Source: Triticum aestivum
Taxonomy: Eukaryota; Streptophyta; Magnoliopsida; Poales; Poaceae
DNA: 64,000 bases
Direction of reading: 5' to 3'
Assembly: GCF_018294505.1 (NCBI RefSeq)
Contig: NC_057796.1
Location: 273,043,906-273,107,905, forward strand
This document shows positions 32,523 to 45,364 of the stretch, piece by piece. The stretch's first letter is position 1, and each line of letters starts with the position of its first letter. The notes beneath the pieces were generated by a model. That model was not told where the DNA came from. It searched no databases and was given only the letters and a program-made list of their open reading frames with translations. A program made the translations under genes and the position numbers.

Positions 32523-33379
32523 TCAGTAGTAGCATAGTTTCGTTGAGCACTGTTCTAGTGTTTTACTAGCATAATGAATAACATTCAGTTTCTTATCAAC
32601 TCTTTGCCCTAGAACAGCACCAACAACATAATCACTAGCATCACACATAATTTCAAAAGGCGAGTTCCAATCAGGTGGTTGAACAATAGGTGCAGAAATT
32701 AAGTCTTTCTTGAGTGTTTCAAAGGCTTCTAAACAATCATCATCAAAAACAAAAGGAATATCCTTTTGCAAAAGATTCGTAAGAGGCCTAGAAATTTTAT
32801 AAAAGTCTTTGATAAATCTCCTATAGAAACCAGCATGACCTAAGAAACTATGAATACCTTTTATATCTTTAGGGCATGTCATTTTCTCAATAGCATCAAC
32901 CTTAGCTTTGTTCACTTCAATAACTCTTTCAGAAATTTTATGACCCAAGACGATGCCTTCATTAACCATAAAGTGGCACTTCTCCCAATTCAAGACAAGA
33001 TTTTTTTGTTCACATCTCTGCAAAACTCGATCAAGATTGCTTAAATAATCATCAAAAGACTTCCCATAAACAGAGAAGTCGTCCATGAAAACCTCAACAA
33101 TCTTTTCACAAAAGTCAGAGAATATAGCAGTCGTACATCTTTGAAAGGTAGCAGGTGCATTACATAAACCGAAAGGCATACGTCTATAAGCATAGGTTCC
33201 AAAGGGACAAGTAAAAGTTGTCTTTCTTGATCAGGTTGAGAAACAAGTATTTGTGAAAAACCAGAATATCCATCAAGGAAGCAAAAATGTGTTTGCTTAG
33301 ATAATCTTTCAAACATTTGATCAATAAAAGGCAGAGGGTAATGATCTTTTCTAGTTGCTTTGTTTAATTTTCTAAAATC
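32523..33379 (-). pseudogene. Reverse transcriptase of element E, main part
   Basis: Two frames (33041-33379 and 32523-33179) read FCFLDGYSGFSQI, a frameshift, then MPFGLCNAPATFQR, the catalytic VFMDDFSVYG, LNWEKCHFMVNEGIVLGH, FLGHAGFYRRFIKDF and the start of RNase H at PFEIMCDASDYVVGAVLG. The catalytic MDD is intact. The N-terminal part of RT lies at 35110-35447, beyond a solo LTR. Confidence 0.85.
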
Positions 33380-35109
33380 TGTTGGGGAACGTAGTATTTC
33401 AAAAAAATCCTACAATCATGCAAGATCTATCTAGGAGAAGCATAGCAACGAGCGGGGAGAGTGTGTCCACATACCCTCATAGACCGAAAGCGGAAGCATT
33501 TAGTAACACGGTTGATGTAGTCGAACGTCTTCGCGATTCAACCGATCCAAGCACCGAACGTACGGCACCTCCGTGTTCAGCATGATGACGTCCCTCGAGC
33601 TCTTGATCCAGTTGAGGACGAGGGAGAGTTCCGTCAGCACGACGGCGTGGCGACGGTGATGATGAAGTTACCGGCGTAGGGCTTCGCCTAAGCACTACGA
33701 CGATATGACCGAGGTGTGTAACTGTGGAGGGGGGCACCGCACACGGCTAAGAGAAGACTTGGTGTCTCTTTGGGGTGCCCCCTCCCACGTATATAAAGGA
33801 GGGGGGAAGAGGAGGCCGGCCCTAGAGGAGGCGCGCCAAAGGGGGGAGTCCTACTTGGACTCCCGGTCCAAGTAGGATTCGCCCCCCCCTCCCCCTTTCC
33901 TATTCCAACTAGGAGAAGGAGGGAAGGGGGAGAGGGGAGAAGGAAAGAGGGGGGTGCCGCCCCCTCCTAGTCCAATTCGGACCATCCCATGGGGGGCACG
34001 GCCACCCCTTGAGGCCCTTCTCTCCTTTCCCCTAAAGCCCATTAAGGCCCATTACTCTCCCAGGGGTTCCAGTAACCTCCCAGTACTTCGAAAAATACCA
34101 GAAACACTTCGGAACCATTCCGGTGTCCTAATATAACCTTCCAATATATCGATCTTTACCTCGCGACCATTATGAGACTCCTCATCATGTCTGTGATCTC
34201 ATCCGGGACTCCGAACAAACTTCGGTCATCAAATCACATAACTCATAATACAAATCGTCATCGAACGTTAAGCGTGTGGACCCTACGGGTTCGAGAACTA
34301 TGTAGACATGACCGAGACACATCTCCGGTCAATAACCAATAGAGGAACCTGGATGCTCATATTGGCTCCTACATATTCTACGACGATCTTTATCGGTCAA
34401 ACCGCATAACAACATGCGTTGTTCCCTTTGTCATCGGTATGTTACTTGCCCGAGATTCGATCGTCGGTATTATCATACCTAGTTCAATCTCGTTACCGAC
34501 AAGTCTCTTTACTCGTTCAGTAATACATCATCCCGCAACTAACTCATTAGTCACATTGCTTGCAAGGCTTATAGTGATGTGCATTACCGAGAGGACCCAG
34601 AGATACCTCTCCGATACTTGGAGTAACAAATCCTAATCTCGATCTATGCCAACTCAACAAACACCTTCGAAGACACCTGCAGAGCATCTTTATCATCACC
34701 CAGTTACGTTGTGACGTTTGATAGCACACAAAGTGTTCCTCCGGTATTCGGGAGTTGCATAATCTCATAGTCAGAGGAACATGTATAAGTCATGAAGAAA
34801 GCAATAGCAATAAAACTAAACGATCATAATGCTAAGCTAACGGATGGGTCTTGTCCATCACATCATTCTCTAATGATGTGATCCCGTTCATCAAATGACA
34901 ACACATGTCTATGGTTAGGAAACTTAACCATCTTTGATTAACGAGCTAGTCAAGTAGAGGCATACTAGGGACACTCTGTTTGTCTATGTATTCACACATG
35001 TACTAAGTTTCCGGTTAATACAATTCTAGCATGAATAATAAACATTTATCATGATATAAGGAAATATAAATAACAACTTTATTATTGCCTCTAGGGCATA
35101 TTTCCTTCA
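33380..35109 (-). mobile_element. Solo LTR of an Angela-type Copia element
   Basis: A 1730-bp single LTR. On the minus strand it begins TGAAGGAAATATGCCC and ends ACTACGTTCCCCAACA. A perfect 5-bp target duplication AAATC flanks it (33375-33379 and 35110-35114). No internal sequence is present, so the element was reduced to one LTR by LTR-LTR recombination. It interrupts the E reverse transcriptase: MVIDF lies on one side and RKLNKATRKDH on the other. Minus-strand TATA-like run near 33789-33797; a perfect 12-bp hairpin (33849-33877) lies upstream of it. Confidence 0.92.
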
Positions 35110-35447
35110 AAATCAATTACCATTCTATAGCCTATAGCAATTCTTTGTGGAATAAGTTCATTCTTATCATTAGGAACAACAGTTATACCTTCTTTCTTAG
35201 GGACACAATGAACATGACTTACCCATCTACTATCAGCTATAGGATAGATTATACCTGCTTCCAGAAGTTTTAATATTTCCGTTCTTACCACTTCTTTCAT
35301 CTTCGGATTTAACCGACTTTGGTGATCAACTATGGGATTAGCATCAGGTTCCATATTAATTTTGTGCTGACATAGAGTGGGACTAATGCCCTTTAAATAA
35401 TCAAGAGTATATCCAATAGCAGCTCGGTGCTTCCTTAGAAATTTCAA
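35110..35447 (-). pseudogene. Reverse transcriptase of element E, N-terminal part
   Basis: Reads LRKHRAAIGYTLDYLKGISP, then EVVRTEILKLLEAGIIYPI, then HCVPKKEGITVV and GYRMVIDF, where the solo LTR cuts in. This is the standard start of an Athila-type RT. It joins the sequence left of 33380 after removal of the solo LTR and one target copy. Confidence 0.85.
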
Positions 35448-35453
35448 TAATCT

Positions 35454-36315
35454 TTATTCTTTATGTTCTGAAAGGTTAGCACTAATAATAACAGGATATA
35501 TCCTCTTTTCATCAAGATAAGCATATTTCAAAGTGTCTGGCAATTGTTTTAATTCAAACACAGGATCACCTTCAGGTGGAGGAGGACCTCCTAGAGTTTC
35601 AATAGGCAAGTTGTGTTTAAGCAGAGGACGTTGTTCAAAGAAAAACTTATCTATTTCATTTCTTTCATGCATATGTAAATCATTTTCATGGTCTAGCAAA
35701 TATTGTTCTAAAGGATCAGTAGGTGGTACAGCAATAGAAGCAAGACCAATTATTTCATCCTCACTAGGCAATTCTTTTTCATGAAGCTTTCTACTAAACT
35801 TGGAAAAATTAAACTCATGAGATTCATCACCAAAACTAACAGCGACAATCTGTTTCTCATAGTCTATTCTAGCATTAACGGTGTTCAAGAAAGGTCTACC
35901 AAAGATAATGGGACAAAAGTCATCTTGTGGGGAACCAAGAACATGAAAATCAGTAGGGTATTTTATTTTCCCACACAAGACTTCAACATCTCTAACAATC
36001 CCAATTGGTGATATAGTGTCTCTATTAGCAATTAATAGTAACATCTATGTCTTCTATCTCTGCGGGTGTTATGTCATTCATAATTTCTTGATATAAGGAA
36101 TAAGGAATAGCACTCACACTAGCACCTATGTCACATAAACCATGATAATAGTGATCTCTTATTTTAACTGAGACAACGGGCATGCCAACAACAGGTCTAT
36201 GTTTATCCTTTTTATCAGGTTTGGCAATTCTAGCAGCTTCTTCACAGAAGTAAATAACATGCCCATCTACATTTTCTTCCAAGAGATCTTTAACCATAGC
36301 AATACTAGGTTCCAC
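35454..36315 (-). pseudogene. Protease of element E
   Basis: Two overlapping frames (36025-36315 and 35454-36044). The active-site region reads GLCDIGASVSAIPYSLYQEI (Asp in CDIGAS), followed after a frameshift near 36030 by FCPIIFGRPFLNTVNARIDY, the conserved second half of the retropepsin fold. The linker to RT follows, with a Pro/Gly-rich stretch (LGGPPPPEGDP). Upstream, a frameshift near 36330 separates it from gag. Confidence 0.8.
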
Positions 36316-36491
36316 TTTAATTTGTTCATCAGGTTAGGTGTTCTAATGTAACCCTTGTTAACCACAGTTGAAACTTTAGCGTGTTCCTTTATCCTAATAG
36401 GGAAAGGTGGATTCTCAATATAAGCAGAAGGAACAACTGGATCAACATTGTAAAGTATAGTTTCTTCTTTAACTGGTACCAGTTCTTTGAT

Positions 36492-37355
36492 TTATTCTTT
36501 AATAGGTGGGTGATATTTAAACCATTTCTCTTTAGGGAGATCAACATGAGTAGCAAATGATTCACAGAAGGAAGCTACTATCTCTGAGTCAAGTCCATAT
36601 TTAGTGCTAAACTTTTGAAAAGCATCGGTATTCATAAAAGATTTAACACAATCATACTTAAGTTTAATACCTAACTCTTTACCTTTGCCGAGTTCCCAAA
36701 CTTCAGAGTTGCGTTTAATTCTTTCCAAAAGATCCCTCCGGGATTCAATAGTCTTCTTCGTAAAAGAACCAGCACAAGAAGTATCAAGCATGGTTTGATC
36801 ATTACAAGAAAGCCGAGCATAAAAGTTCTGGATAATAATTTCTCTTGAGAGCTCATGATAGGGGCATGAATATAACATTAACTTAAGCCTCCCCCAAGCT
36901 AGAGCGATAATTTCTCCTTCACGAGGCCAAAAATTATATTTATAGTTCCGATCACGATGAACTAGATGCATAGGATAAATTTTTTGGTGGAACTCCAATT
37001 TCAAACGATTCCAATTCCAAGATCCAATATCATCGCATAGCCTATACCATGCCAATGATTTTCCCTTCAAAAATAAAGGGAAAACCTTTTTCATAACTTC
37101 ATCCCCGGGTAAACCTGCAAGCTTGAACAATCCACAAATTTGTTCTACATATATCAAGTGCATATCAGGATGTTCGGTTCCATCTCCTGCATAAGGATTA
37201 GCTAGCAGTTGTTCTATCATACCCGAAGGAATTTCATATTCAATATTTTCAGTAGGTGTAGTAGGTTGAGGGGTAGCTAATTGTGGTTCTGGTCGAGGTG
37301 AAGATACCCCGAACAAACCCCTCAAAGGATTGCTTTCCATAGTAACAAATGACAA
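36492..37355 (-). pseudogene. gag of element E
   Basis: A 287-codon frame; the likely start is either MSFVTM or the internal MESNPLRG at about 37340. The gag core is clear: HLIYVEQICGLFKLAGL, VFPLFLKGKSLAWY, SWNWNRLKLEFHQKIYP, and EIIALAWGRLKLML. It ends at a TAA, beyond which the same frame continues IKELVPVKEE, so the stop is probably a nonsense mutation. The gag starts only about 25 nt from the LTR, less than in A, B or F. Confidence 0.8.
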
Positions 37356-37378
37356 TAAATTTCAGCACACTATATAAA

Positions 37379-38641
37379 TGTTTCCTTACCACAAGTATAG
37401 GGGATCAATTGTAGCTCTTTTTGATAAGTAAGAGTGTCGAACCCAACGAGGAGCAGAAGGAAATGACAAGTGGTTTTCAGCAAGGTAATGTCTGCAAGTG
37501 CTGAAATTGTAAGTACCAGAGTAGTTTGATAGCAAGATAATTTGTAACGAGCAAGTAACGATAGTAGCAATAAAAGTGCAGCAAGGTAGCCCAATCCTTT
37601 TGAGGCAAAGGACAGGAGAAAACAGTCTCTTATGATAAGCAAAGCGTTCTTGAGGATACATGGGATTTTCATCTAGTCACTTTTATCATGTTGGTTTCAT
37701 TCGTGTTCGGTACTTTGGTAATTTGATATGTGGGTGGACCAGTGCTTAGGTGTTGTTCTTACTTGAACAAACCTCCTACTTATGATTAACCCTCCCGCAA
37801 GCATCCGCAACTACGAGAAAAGTATTAAGAATAAATTCTAACCATATCATTAAACTTTTGGATCCAATCGGTCCCTTACGGAATAGCGCATAAACTAGGG
37901 TTTAAGCTTCTGTCACTCTCGCAACCCATCATCTAAATGCTACTCCACAATGCATTCTCTTAGGCCCAAATATTATGAAGTGTCATGTAGTCGACGTTCA
38001 CATGACACCACTAAGGGAATCACAACATACATACTATCAAAATATCGAACACATATCAAGTTCACATGATTACTTGCAACATGATTTCTCCCGTGACCTC
38101 AAGAACAAAAGTAACTACTCACAAATGATAATCATGCTCAAGATCAGAGGGGTATTAAATAGCATATTGGATCTGAACATATAATCTTGCACCAAATAAA
38201 CCATATAGCAATCAACTACAAGATGTAATCAACACTACTAGTCACCCACAAGCACCAATCTATAGTTCCGGTAACAAGATTGAACACAAGAGATGAACTA
38301 GGGTTTGAGATGAGATGGTGTTGTTGAAGATGTTGATGGAGATTGCCCTCCCCAAGATGGAAGAGTTGGTGGTGGTGATGATGACGATGATTACCCCCTC
38401 CGGGAGGGAAGTTCCGCCGGCGGAATCGCCCGCCGGAGGGCAAAAGTGCTCCTGCCAAGTTCCGCCTTGAGACAGTGGCGCTCCATCCCGAAAGCCCCCC
38501 CCCCTTATTTTTTCTAGGTCAAAATGACTTATATACCAGAAGATGAGCACCAGAGGTGGGCCCGGGTGAGCACAACCCACCAGGGCGCGCCTGGGCTCCC
38601 TGGCGCGCCCAGGTGGGTTGTGCCCACCTGGTGGGCCCCCT
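37379..38641 (-). repeat. 5' LTR of element E, internal-side part
   Basis: Starts (plus strand) with TGTTTCCTTACCACAAGTATAG, matching the usual LTR edge CCACAAGTATAGGGGATCAATTG from that point. No tRNA-Asp primer site is found between it and gag, unlike A, B and F, so that junction is probably deleted. A 25-bp-arm inverted repeat with a 2-nt loop and GGCGCGCC core lies at 38571-38622. A TATA-like run is at 38530-38535, downstream of it in element orientation. The LTR continues at 46944 beyond element F. Confidence 0.8.
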
Positions 38642-40182
38642 TGATACGTCTCCAACGTATCTATAATTTTTGATTGCTCCATGCTATATTATCTACTGTT
38701 TTGGACTATATTGGGCTTTATTATTCACTTTTATATTACTTTTGGGACTAACCTATTAACCGGAGGCCCAGCCCAGAATTGCTGTTTTTTGCCTATTTCA
38801 GTGTTTCGGAAAAACGGAATATCAAACGGAGTCCAAACGGAATGAAACCTTCGGGAACGTGATTTTCTCAATAGAAGCAATCTAGGAGACTTGGACCCTA
38901 CGTCAAGCAACAGAGGAGGCGGCCACGAGGGTGGAGGGCGCGCCCCCCTAGGGCGCGCCCCCCTGCCTCGTGGGCCCTCCGATGCTCCTCCGACGCCCTT
39001 CTTCCTCCTATATATATCCACGTACCCTCAAACGATCAGAACAGGAGCCAAAACCCTAATTCCACCGCCGCAACTTTCTGTATCCACCAGAGGGGGCAAT
39101 TGATCACGGAGGGCTTCTACATCATCCTAGCCCTACCGATGAAGTGTGAGTAGTTTACCTCAGACCTTCGGGTCCATAGTTATTAGCTAGATGGCTTCTT
39201 CTCTCTTTTTGGATCTCAATACAAAGTTCTCCCCCTCTCTTGTGGAGATCTATTCGATGTAATCTTCTTTTTGCGGTGTGTTTGTTGAGACCGATGAATT
39301 CTGGGTTTATGATCCAGATTATCTATGAACAATATTTGATTCTTCTCTGAAATCTTTTATGTATGATTGGTTATCTTTGCAAGTCTCTTCGATTTATCAG
39401 TTTGGTTTGGCCAACTAGATTGGTTCTTCTTGCAATGGGAGAAGTGCTTAGCTTTGGGTTCGATCTTGCGGTGTCCTTTCCCAGTGACAGCAGGGGCAGC
39501 AAGGCACGTATTGTATCGTTGCCATCGAGGATAACAAGATGGGGTTTATATCATATTGCATGAATTTATCCCTCTACATCATGTCATCTTGCTTAAAGCG
39601 TTACTCTGTTTTTAACTTAATACTCTAGATGCATGTTAGATAGCGGTCGATGAGTGGAGTAATAGTAGTAGATGCAGAATCGTTTCGGTCTACTTGTTTC
39701 GGACGTGATGCCTATATACATGATCATGCCTAGATACTCTCATAACTATGCTCAATTCTGTCAATTGCTCAACAGTAATTTGTCCAGCCACCGTAGAATA
39801 CTTATGCTCTTGAGAGAAGCCACTAGTGAAACCTATGGCCCCGGGGTCTATTCTCATCATATCAATCTTCCATCACTTTACTTTTGCTTTGCTCTTACTT
39901 TTGCCTTTTATTTTACTTTGCTTTCTTATACCAAAAATACCAAAAATATTATCTATCTCCTTTATCAATTTTAATCCTTGCAAGTGGCCGTGAAGGGATT
40001 GACAACCCCTTTATCGCGTTGGTTGCGAGAGTTTGTTATTTGTGTAGGTGCGAGGGACTTGAGCGTAGGCTCCTACTGGATTGATACCTTGGTTCTCAAA
40101 AACTGACGGAAATACTTACGCTACTTTGCTGCATCATCCTCTCCTCTTCGGGGAAATCCAACGCAGTGCTCAAGAGGTAGCA
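38642..40182 (+). repeat. 5' LTR of element F
   Basis: A 1541-bp LTR, TGATACGTCTCCAACGTATC...CAAGAGGTAGCA. Compared with the 3' LTR it lacks about 35 bp (present at about 45808-45845) just downstream of the predicted transcription start. The palindromic module is at 38924-38972 and the TATA box at 39009-39017. The rest is nearly identical to the 3' copy. Confidence 0.92.
39009..39017 (+). promoter_or_regulatory. TATA box in the 5' LTR of element F
   Basis: TATATATAT in the context CCTCCTATATATATCCACG, about 370 bp into the LTR and about 40 bp after the palindromic module at 38924-38972. It is the probable promoter of the element's genomic RNA. The 3' LTR has the same sequence near 45730. Confidence 0.7.
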
Positions 40183-40193
40183 AGAAGAATTTC

Positions 40194-40211
40194 TGGCGCC
40201 GTTGCCGGGGA
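40194..40211 (+). promoter_or_regulatory. Primer-binding site of element F (tRNA-Asp type)
   Basis: TGGCGCCGTTGCCGGGGA, a perfect 18-nt complement to the 3' end of plant tRNA-Asp including CCA. The spacer to the LTR end (40183-40193) is AGAAGAATTTC, 11 nt. Confidence 0.88.
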
Positions 40212-40406
40212 GCTCTATGCAAAAAGTCAACATACCAAGTACTCATCACTATCTCATCTCCCGCATTACATTATTTGCCATTTGCCTCTCGTTTTCCTCT
40301 CCCCCACTTCACCCTTGCCGTTTTATTTGCCATCTATTTTTCCTCCTCCTCTCTCTCTCTCCGTTTGCCGTTTTCTCGCTTGCTCCTTGTTTGCTAGTGT
40401 GTTGGA

Positions 40407-42503
40407 TTGCTCGTTGTCACTATGGCTCAAGATACAACCAAATTGTGTGACTTTACCAATACCAACAATAATGATTTCCTTAGCACTCCGATTGCTCCTC
40501 TTGCTAATACTGAATCTTGTGAAATCAATACCGCTTTGTTGAATCTTGTTATGAAAGATCAATTCGCCGGCCTTCCTAGTGAAGATGCCGCTACTCATCT
40601 AAATAGCTTCATTGATTTGTGTGATATGCAAAAGAAGAAAGATGTTGATAATGACATTGTTAAATTGAAGCTATTTCCTTTTTCGCTTAGAGATCGTGCT
40701 AAAGCTTGGTTTTCGTCTTTGCCTAAAAATAGTATTGATTCTTGGAACAAGTGCAAAGATGCTTTTATCTCTAAGTATTTTCCTCCCGCCAAGATCATCT
40801 CTCTTAGAAACGATATTATGAATTTTAAGCAACTTGATCATGAACATGTTGCACAAGCTTGGGAGAGAATGAAACTTATGCTACGTAATTGTCCTACTCA
40901 TGGCTTGAACTTATGGATGATTATACAAAAAAATTATGCCGGATTGAATTTTGCTTCTAGAAATCTTTTAGATTCGGCCACGGGAGGCACTTTTATGGAA
41001 ATCACTTTAGGAGATGCTACTAAACTCCTAGATAATATTATGGTTAATTATTCTTAATGGCACACTGAAAGATCTACTAATAAAAATGTGCATGCGATAG
41101 AAGAAATCAATGTTTTGAGTGGAAAGATGGATGAACTTATGAAATTATTTGCTACTAAGAGTGTTTCTTCTGATCCTAATGATATGCCTTTGTCTACTTT
41201 GATTGAGAATAATAATGAATCTATGGATGTGAATTTTGTTGGTAGGAATAATTTTGGTAACAGCGCGTATGGAGGGAATTTTAATCCTAGGCCTTATCCT
41301 AGTAATCCTTCTAATAATTATGGTAATTCCTACAACAACTCTTATGGAAATTTTAATAAGTTTCCCTCTGAATTTGAGAGTAGTGTTAAAGAGTTTATGA
41401 ATTCACAAAAGAATTTTAATGCTTTGCTTGAAGAGAAACTGCTTAAAGTTGATGAATTGGCTAGGAACGTTGATAGAATTTCTCTTGATGTTGATTCTTT
41501 AAAGCTTAGATCTATTCCTCCTAAGCATGATATCAATGAGTCTCTCAAAGCCATGAGAATTTCCATTGATGAGTGCAAGGAAAGAACCGCTAGGATGCGT
41601 GCTTCAAAAGATGCCTTTATTAAAGCGTGTTCTTCCGATCCCTATGAAAATAAAGATGAAGATCTAAAAGTTATTGATGTGTCCCCTATTAAATCTTTGT
41701 TTTGCAATATGAATCTTGATAATGATGGGACTGAATATGATCCACCTTTACCTAGAAGGCGCTCTAAAAATTCGGAGTTTTTAGATCTCGATGATGAAAT
41801 TGATAAAAGTGGGATTGAAAAAAGTAAAACCCTAGATGCTGCTAAACCCACTATTTTGGATCTCAAGGAATTTAATTATGAGAGTTGTTCTTTGATTGAT
41901 TGTATTTCCTTGTTGCAATCCGTGCTAAATTCTCCTCATGCTTATAGTCAAAATAAAGCCTTCACTAAACATATCGTGGATGCTTTCATGCAATCTTATG
42001 AAGAAAAACTTGAATTAGAAGTTTCTATCCCTAGAAAACTTTATGATGAGTGGGAACCTACAATAAAAATAAAAATTAAGAATCATGAGTTCTATTCTTT
42101 GTGTGATTTGGGTGCTAGTGTTTCCACGATTCCGAAAACTTTATGTGATATTCTAGGGTTCTATGAATTTGAAGATTGCTCTCTAAATTTGCACCTTGCG
42201 GATTCTACTATTAAAAAGCCAATTGGAAGGATTAATGATGTTCTTATTGTTGATAATAGGAACTATGTGCCCATTGATTTTATCGTTCTTGATATTGATT
42301 GCAATCCTTCTTGCCCTATTATTCTTGGTAGACCGTTTCTTAGAACGATTGGTGCGATAATTGATATGAAAGAAGGGAATATTAGATTCCAGTTTCCTTT
42401 AAGGAAAGGCATGGAGCACTTCCCTAGAAAGAAAATAAAATTACCTTATGAATCTATCATGAGAGCCACGTATGGATTGCCTACCAAAGATGGCAATACC
42501 TAG
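40407..42503 (+). pseudogene. gag-protease polyprotein of element F, one nonsense codon
   Basis: One frame of about 698 codons interrupted only by a TAA at 41055-41057. The likely start is MAQDTTKLCDF at 40422. Gag core: DEDAATHLNSF-like segment, KLFPFSLRDRAKAWFSSLP, SWNKCKDAFISKYFPP, AQAWERMKLMLRNCPTHG. The middle is Asn/Tyr/Gly-rich with coiled-coil-like stretches. The C-terminal retropepsin domain has FYSLCDLGASVSTIP (Asp in CDLGAS), then CPIILGRPFLRTIGAIIDM. The protein ends at 42503 with no RT. It could make particles and process gag, but copying needs a partner element. Confidence 0.85.
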
Positions 42504-45364
42504 ATCTATCCATATCTTTATGCCTAGCTTGGGGCGTTAAACGATAGCGCTTGTTGGGAGGCAACCCAATTTTATTTTTGTTTTTGATTTTTAGTTTCTG
42601 TTTAGGAAGAAATAAATTTTGTTTAGTCTCTGGTTAGATGTGTTTGTGTGCTTAAATTAGTGTTTGTGCCAAGTTAAACCTATTGGATCTTCTTGGAATA
42701 AGAGTTATTTGATCTTGTTGTAATTTCCAGAAACTTTACGCTCAGTGCCCGAATTGTTAAAAATCACCAGAACGTGATAAAATACTGATTCCAATTTCTT
42801 CTGATGAATAAACAAATTATCTAGGTCTTCCAATTTTGGTAGAATTGTTTGGGTTCCAGAAGTTTGCGTTAGTTACAGATTACTACAGACTGTTCTGTTT
42901 TTGACAGATTCTGTTTTCCGTGTGTTGTTTGCTTATTTTGATGAATCTATGGCTAGTAAAAGAGTTTATAATCCATAGAGAAGTTGGAATACAGTAGGTT
43001 TAACACCAATATAAATAAAGCATGAGTTCATTACAGTACCTTGAAGTAGTCTTTTGTTTTCTTTCTCTAACGGAGCTCACGAGATTTCTGTTGAGTTTTG
43101 TGTTGTGAAGTTTTCAAGTTTTGAGTGAAATCTTTTGATGGATTATGGAACAAGGAGGGGCAAGAGCCTAAGTTTGGGGATGCCCATGGTACCCCCAAGA
43201 TAATCCAAGGACACCAAAAATTCAAAGCTTGGGGATGCCCCGGAAGGCATCCCCTCTTTCGTCTACTTCCATCGGTGATTTACTTGGAGCTATATTTTTA
43301 TTCACCAACATGATAAATGTTTTGCTTGGAGCGTCTTGTGTGATTTGAGTCTTTGCTTTTTAGTTTACCACAATCATCCTTTCTGTACACACCTTTTGAG
43401 AGAGCCATACATGAATTGGAATTTGATAGAATACTCTATGTGCTTCACTTATATCTTTTGAGCTATATAAAATTGTCCTATGAGCTTCACTTATATCTTT
43501 TGACCTATATGATTTGCTCTAGTGCTTCACTTAAATCTCTTAGAGCACGGTGGTGGATTTGTTTTAAAGAAACTATTGATCTCTCATGCTTCACTTAGAT
43601 TATTTTGAGAGTCTTTAATAGCATGGTAGATTGCTTAAGAATAAAAATATGCTTGGTATTCTAGATTTGTGAATCTCTCTTTTGAGTGCGTTGAATACTA
43701 AGAAAAGTTTGATGCTTGATGATTGTTTTGAGATATGGAGGTGATAATATTAGAGTCATGCTAGTTGAGTAGTTGTGAAATTGAGAGATGCTTGTGTTGA
43801 AGTTTGCAAGTCCCGTAGCATGCATGTATGGTAAACATTATGTAACAAATTTTAAACATGAGGTGTTATTTGATTGTCCTCCTTATGAGTGGCGGTCGGG
43901 GACGAGCGATGGTCTTTTCCTACCAATCTATCCCCCTAGGAGCATGCGCGTAATACTTTGGTTTTTGATGGCTTGTAGATTTTTGCAATAAGTATATGAG
44001 TTCTTTATGACTAATGTTGAGTCCATGGATTATACGCACTCTCACCCTTCCATCATTGCTAGCCTCTTCGGTACCGCGTATTGCCCTTTCTCACATTGAG
44101 AGTTGGTGCAAATTTCGCCGGTGCATCCAAACCCCGTGATATGATACGCTCTTTCACACATAAACCTCCTTATATCTTCCTCAAAACAGCCACCATACCT
44201 ACCTATTATGGCATTTCCATAGCCATTCCGAGATATATTGCCATGCAACTTTCCACCACTCCGTTCATCATGACACGTTCGTCATTGTCATATTGCTAGC
44301 ATGATCATGTAGTTGACATCGTATTTGTGGCAAAGCCACCGTTCATAATTCTTTCATACATGTCACTCTTGATTCATTGCATATCCCGGTACACCGCCGG
44401 AGGCATTCATATAGAGTCATACCTTGTTCTAGTATCGAGTTGTAATCATTGAGTTGTAAATAAATAGAAGCATGATGATCATCATTCAATAGAGCATTGT
44501 CCCAAATAAAAAAAAGAGAGAAAGGCCAAACGAAAAAAAAGGAAGGCCCAAAAAAAGGAAAAAAATAAAATAAAAAGGGGCAATGCTACTATCCTTTTTC
44601 CATGCTTGTGCTTCAAAGTAGCACCATAATCTTCATAGTAGAAAGTCTTATGTTTTGTCACTTTCATATACTAGTGGGAATTTTTCATTATAGAACTTGG
44701 CTTGTATATTCCAACGATGGGCTTCCTCAAATGCCCTAGGTCTTCGTGAGCAAGCAAGTTGGATGCACACCCACTTAGTTTCTTTTGTTGAGCTTTCATA
44801 TATTTATAGCTCTAGTGCATCCGTTGCATGGCAATCCCTACTCCTTGCATTAACATCAATTGGTGGGCATCTCCATAGCCCATTGATTAGCCTCGTTGAT
44901 GTGAGATCTTCTCTTTTTTGTCTTCTCCACATAACCCCCATCATTATATTCTATTTCCACCTATAGTGCTATATCCATGGCTCACGCTCATGTATTGCGT
45001 GAAGGTTTATAAGTTTGAGATTATTGAAGTATGAAACAATTGCTTGGCTTGTCATCGGGGTTGTGCATGATGAGAGCATTCTTGTGTGACGAAAATGGAG
45101 CATGACTAAACTATATGATTTTGTAGGGATGAACTTTCTTTAGCCATGTTATTTTGAGATGACATAATTGCTTGGTTAGTATGCTTGAAGTATTATTATT
45201 TTTGTGTCAATATGAACTTTTGTCTTGAATCTTATGGATCTGAATATTCATACCACAATTTAGAAGATTTACATTGAAATTACGCCAAGTAGCACTCCGC
45301 ATCAAAAATTCTTTTTTATCATTTACCTACTCGAGGACGAGCAGGAATTAAGCTTGGGGATGCC
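42504..45364 (+). other. Long 3' non-coding region of element F
   Basis: About 2.9 kb without a supported gene, homologous to 3060-6171 of element A. In order: AGCGCT-N4-GGGAGGCAACCC (42546-42567), a GCTTGGGGATGCC block (43209-43253), four degenerate copies of GCTTCACTTATATC (43443-43620), the CCGGTACACCGCCGGAGG block (about 44388-44405), and CTCGAGGACGAGCAGG followed by the polypurine tract AAGCTTGGGGATGCC up to 45364. Confidence 0.75.

Noticed and set aside
39363..40084. Hydrophobic short frames in the F LTR repeated at 46119-46840
   Set aside because: Duplicated only because both LTRs carry the same sequence; the region is transcribed leader/U5 without a conserved start context or domain.
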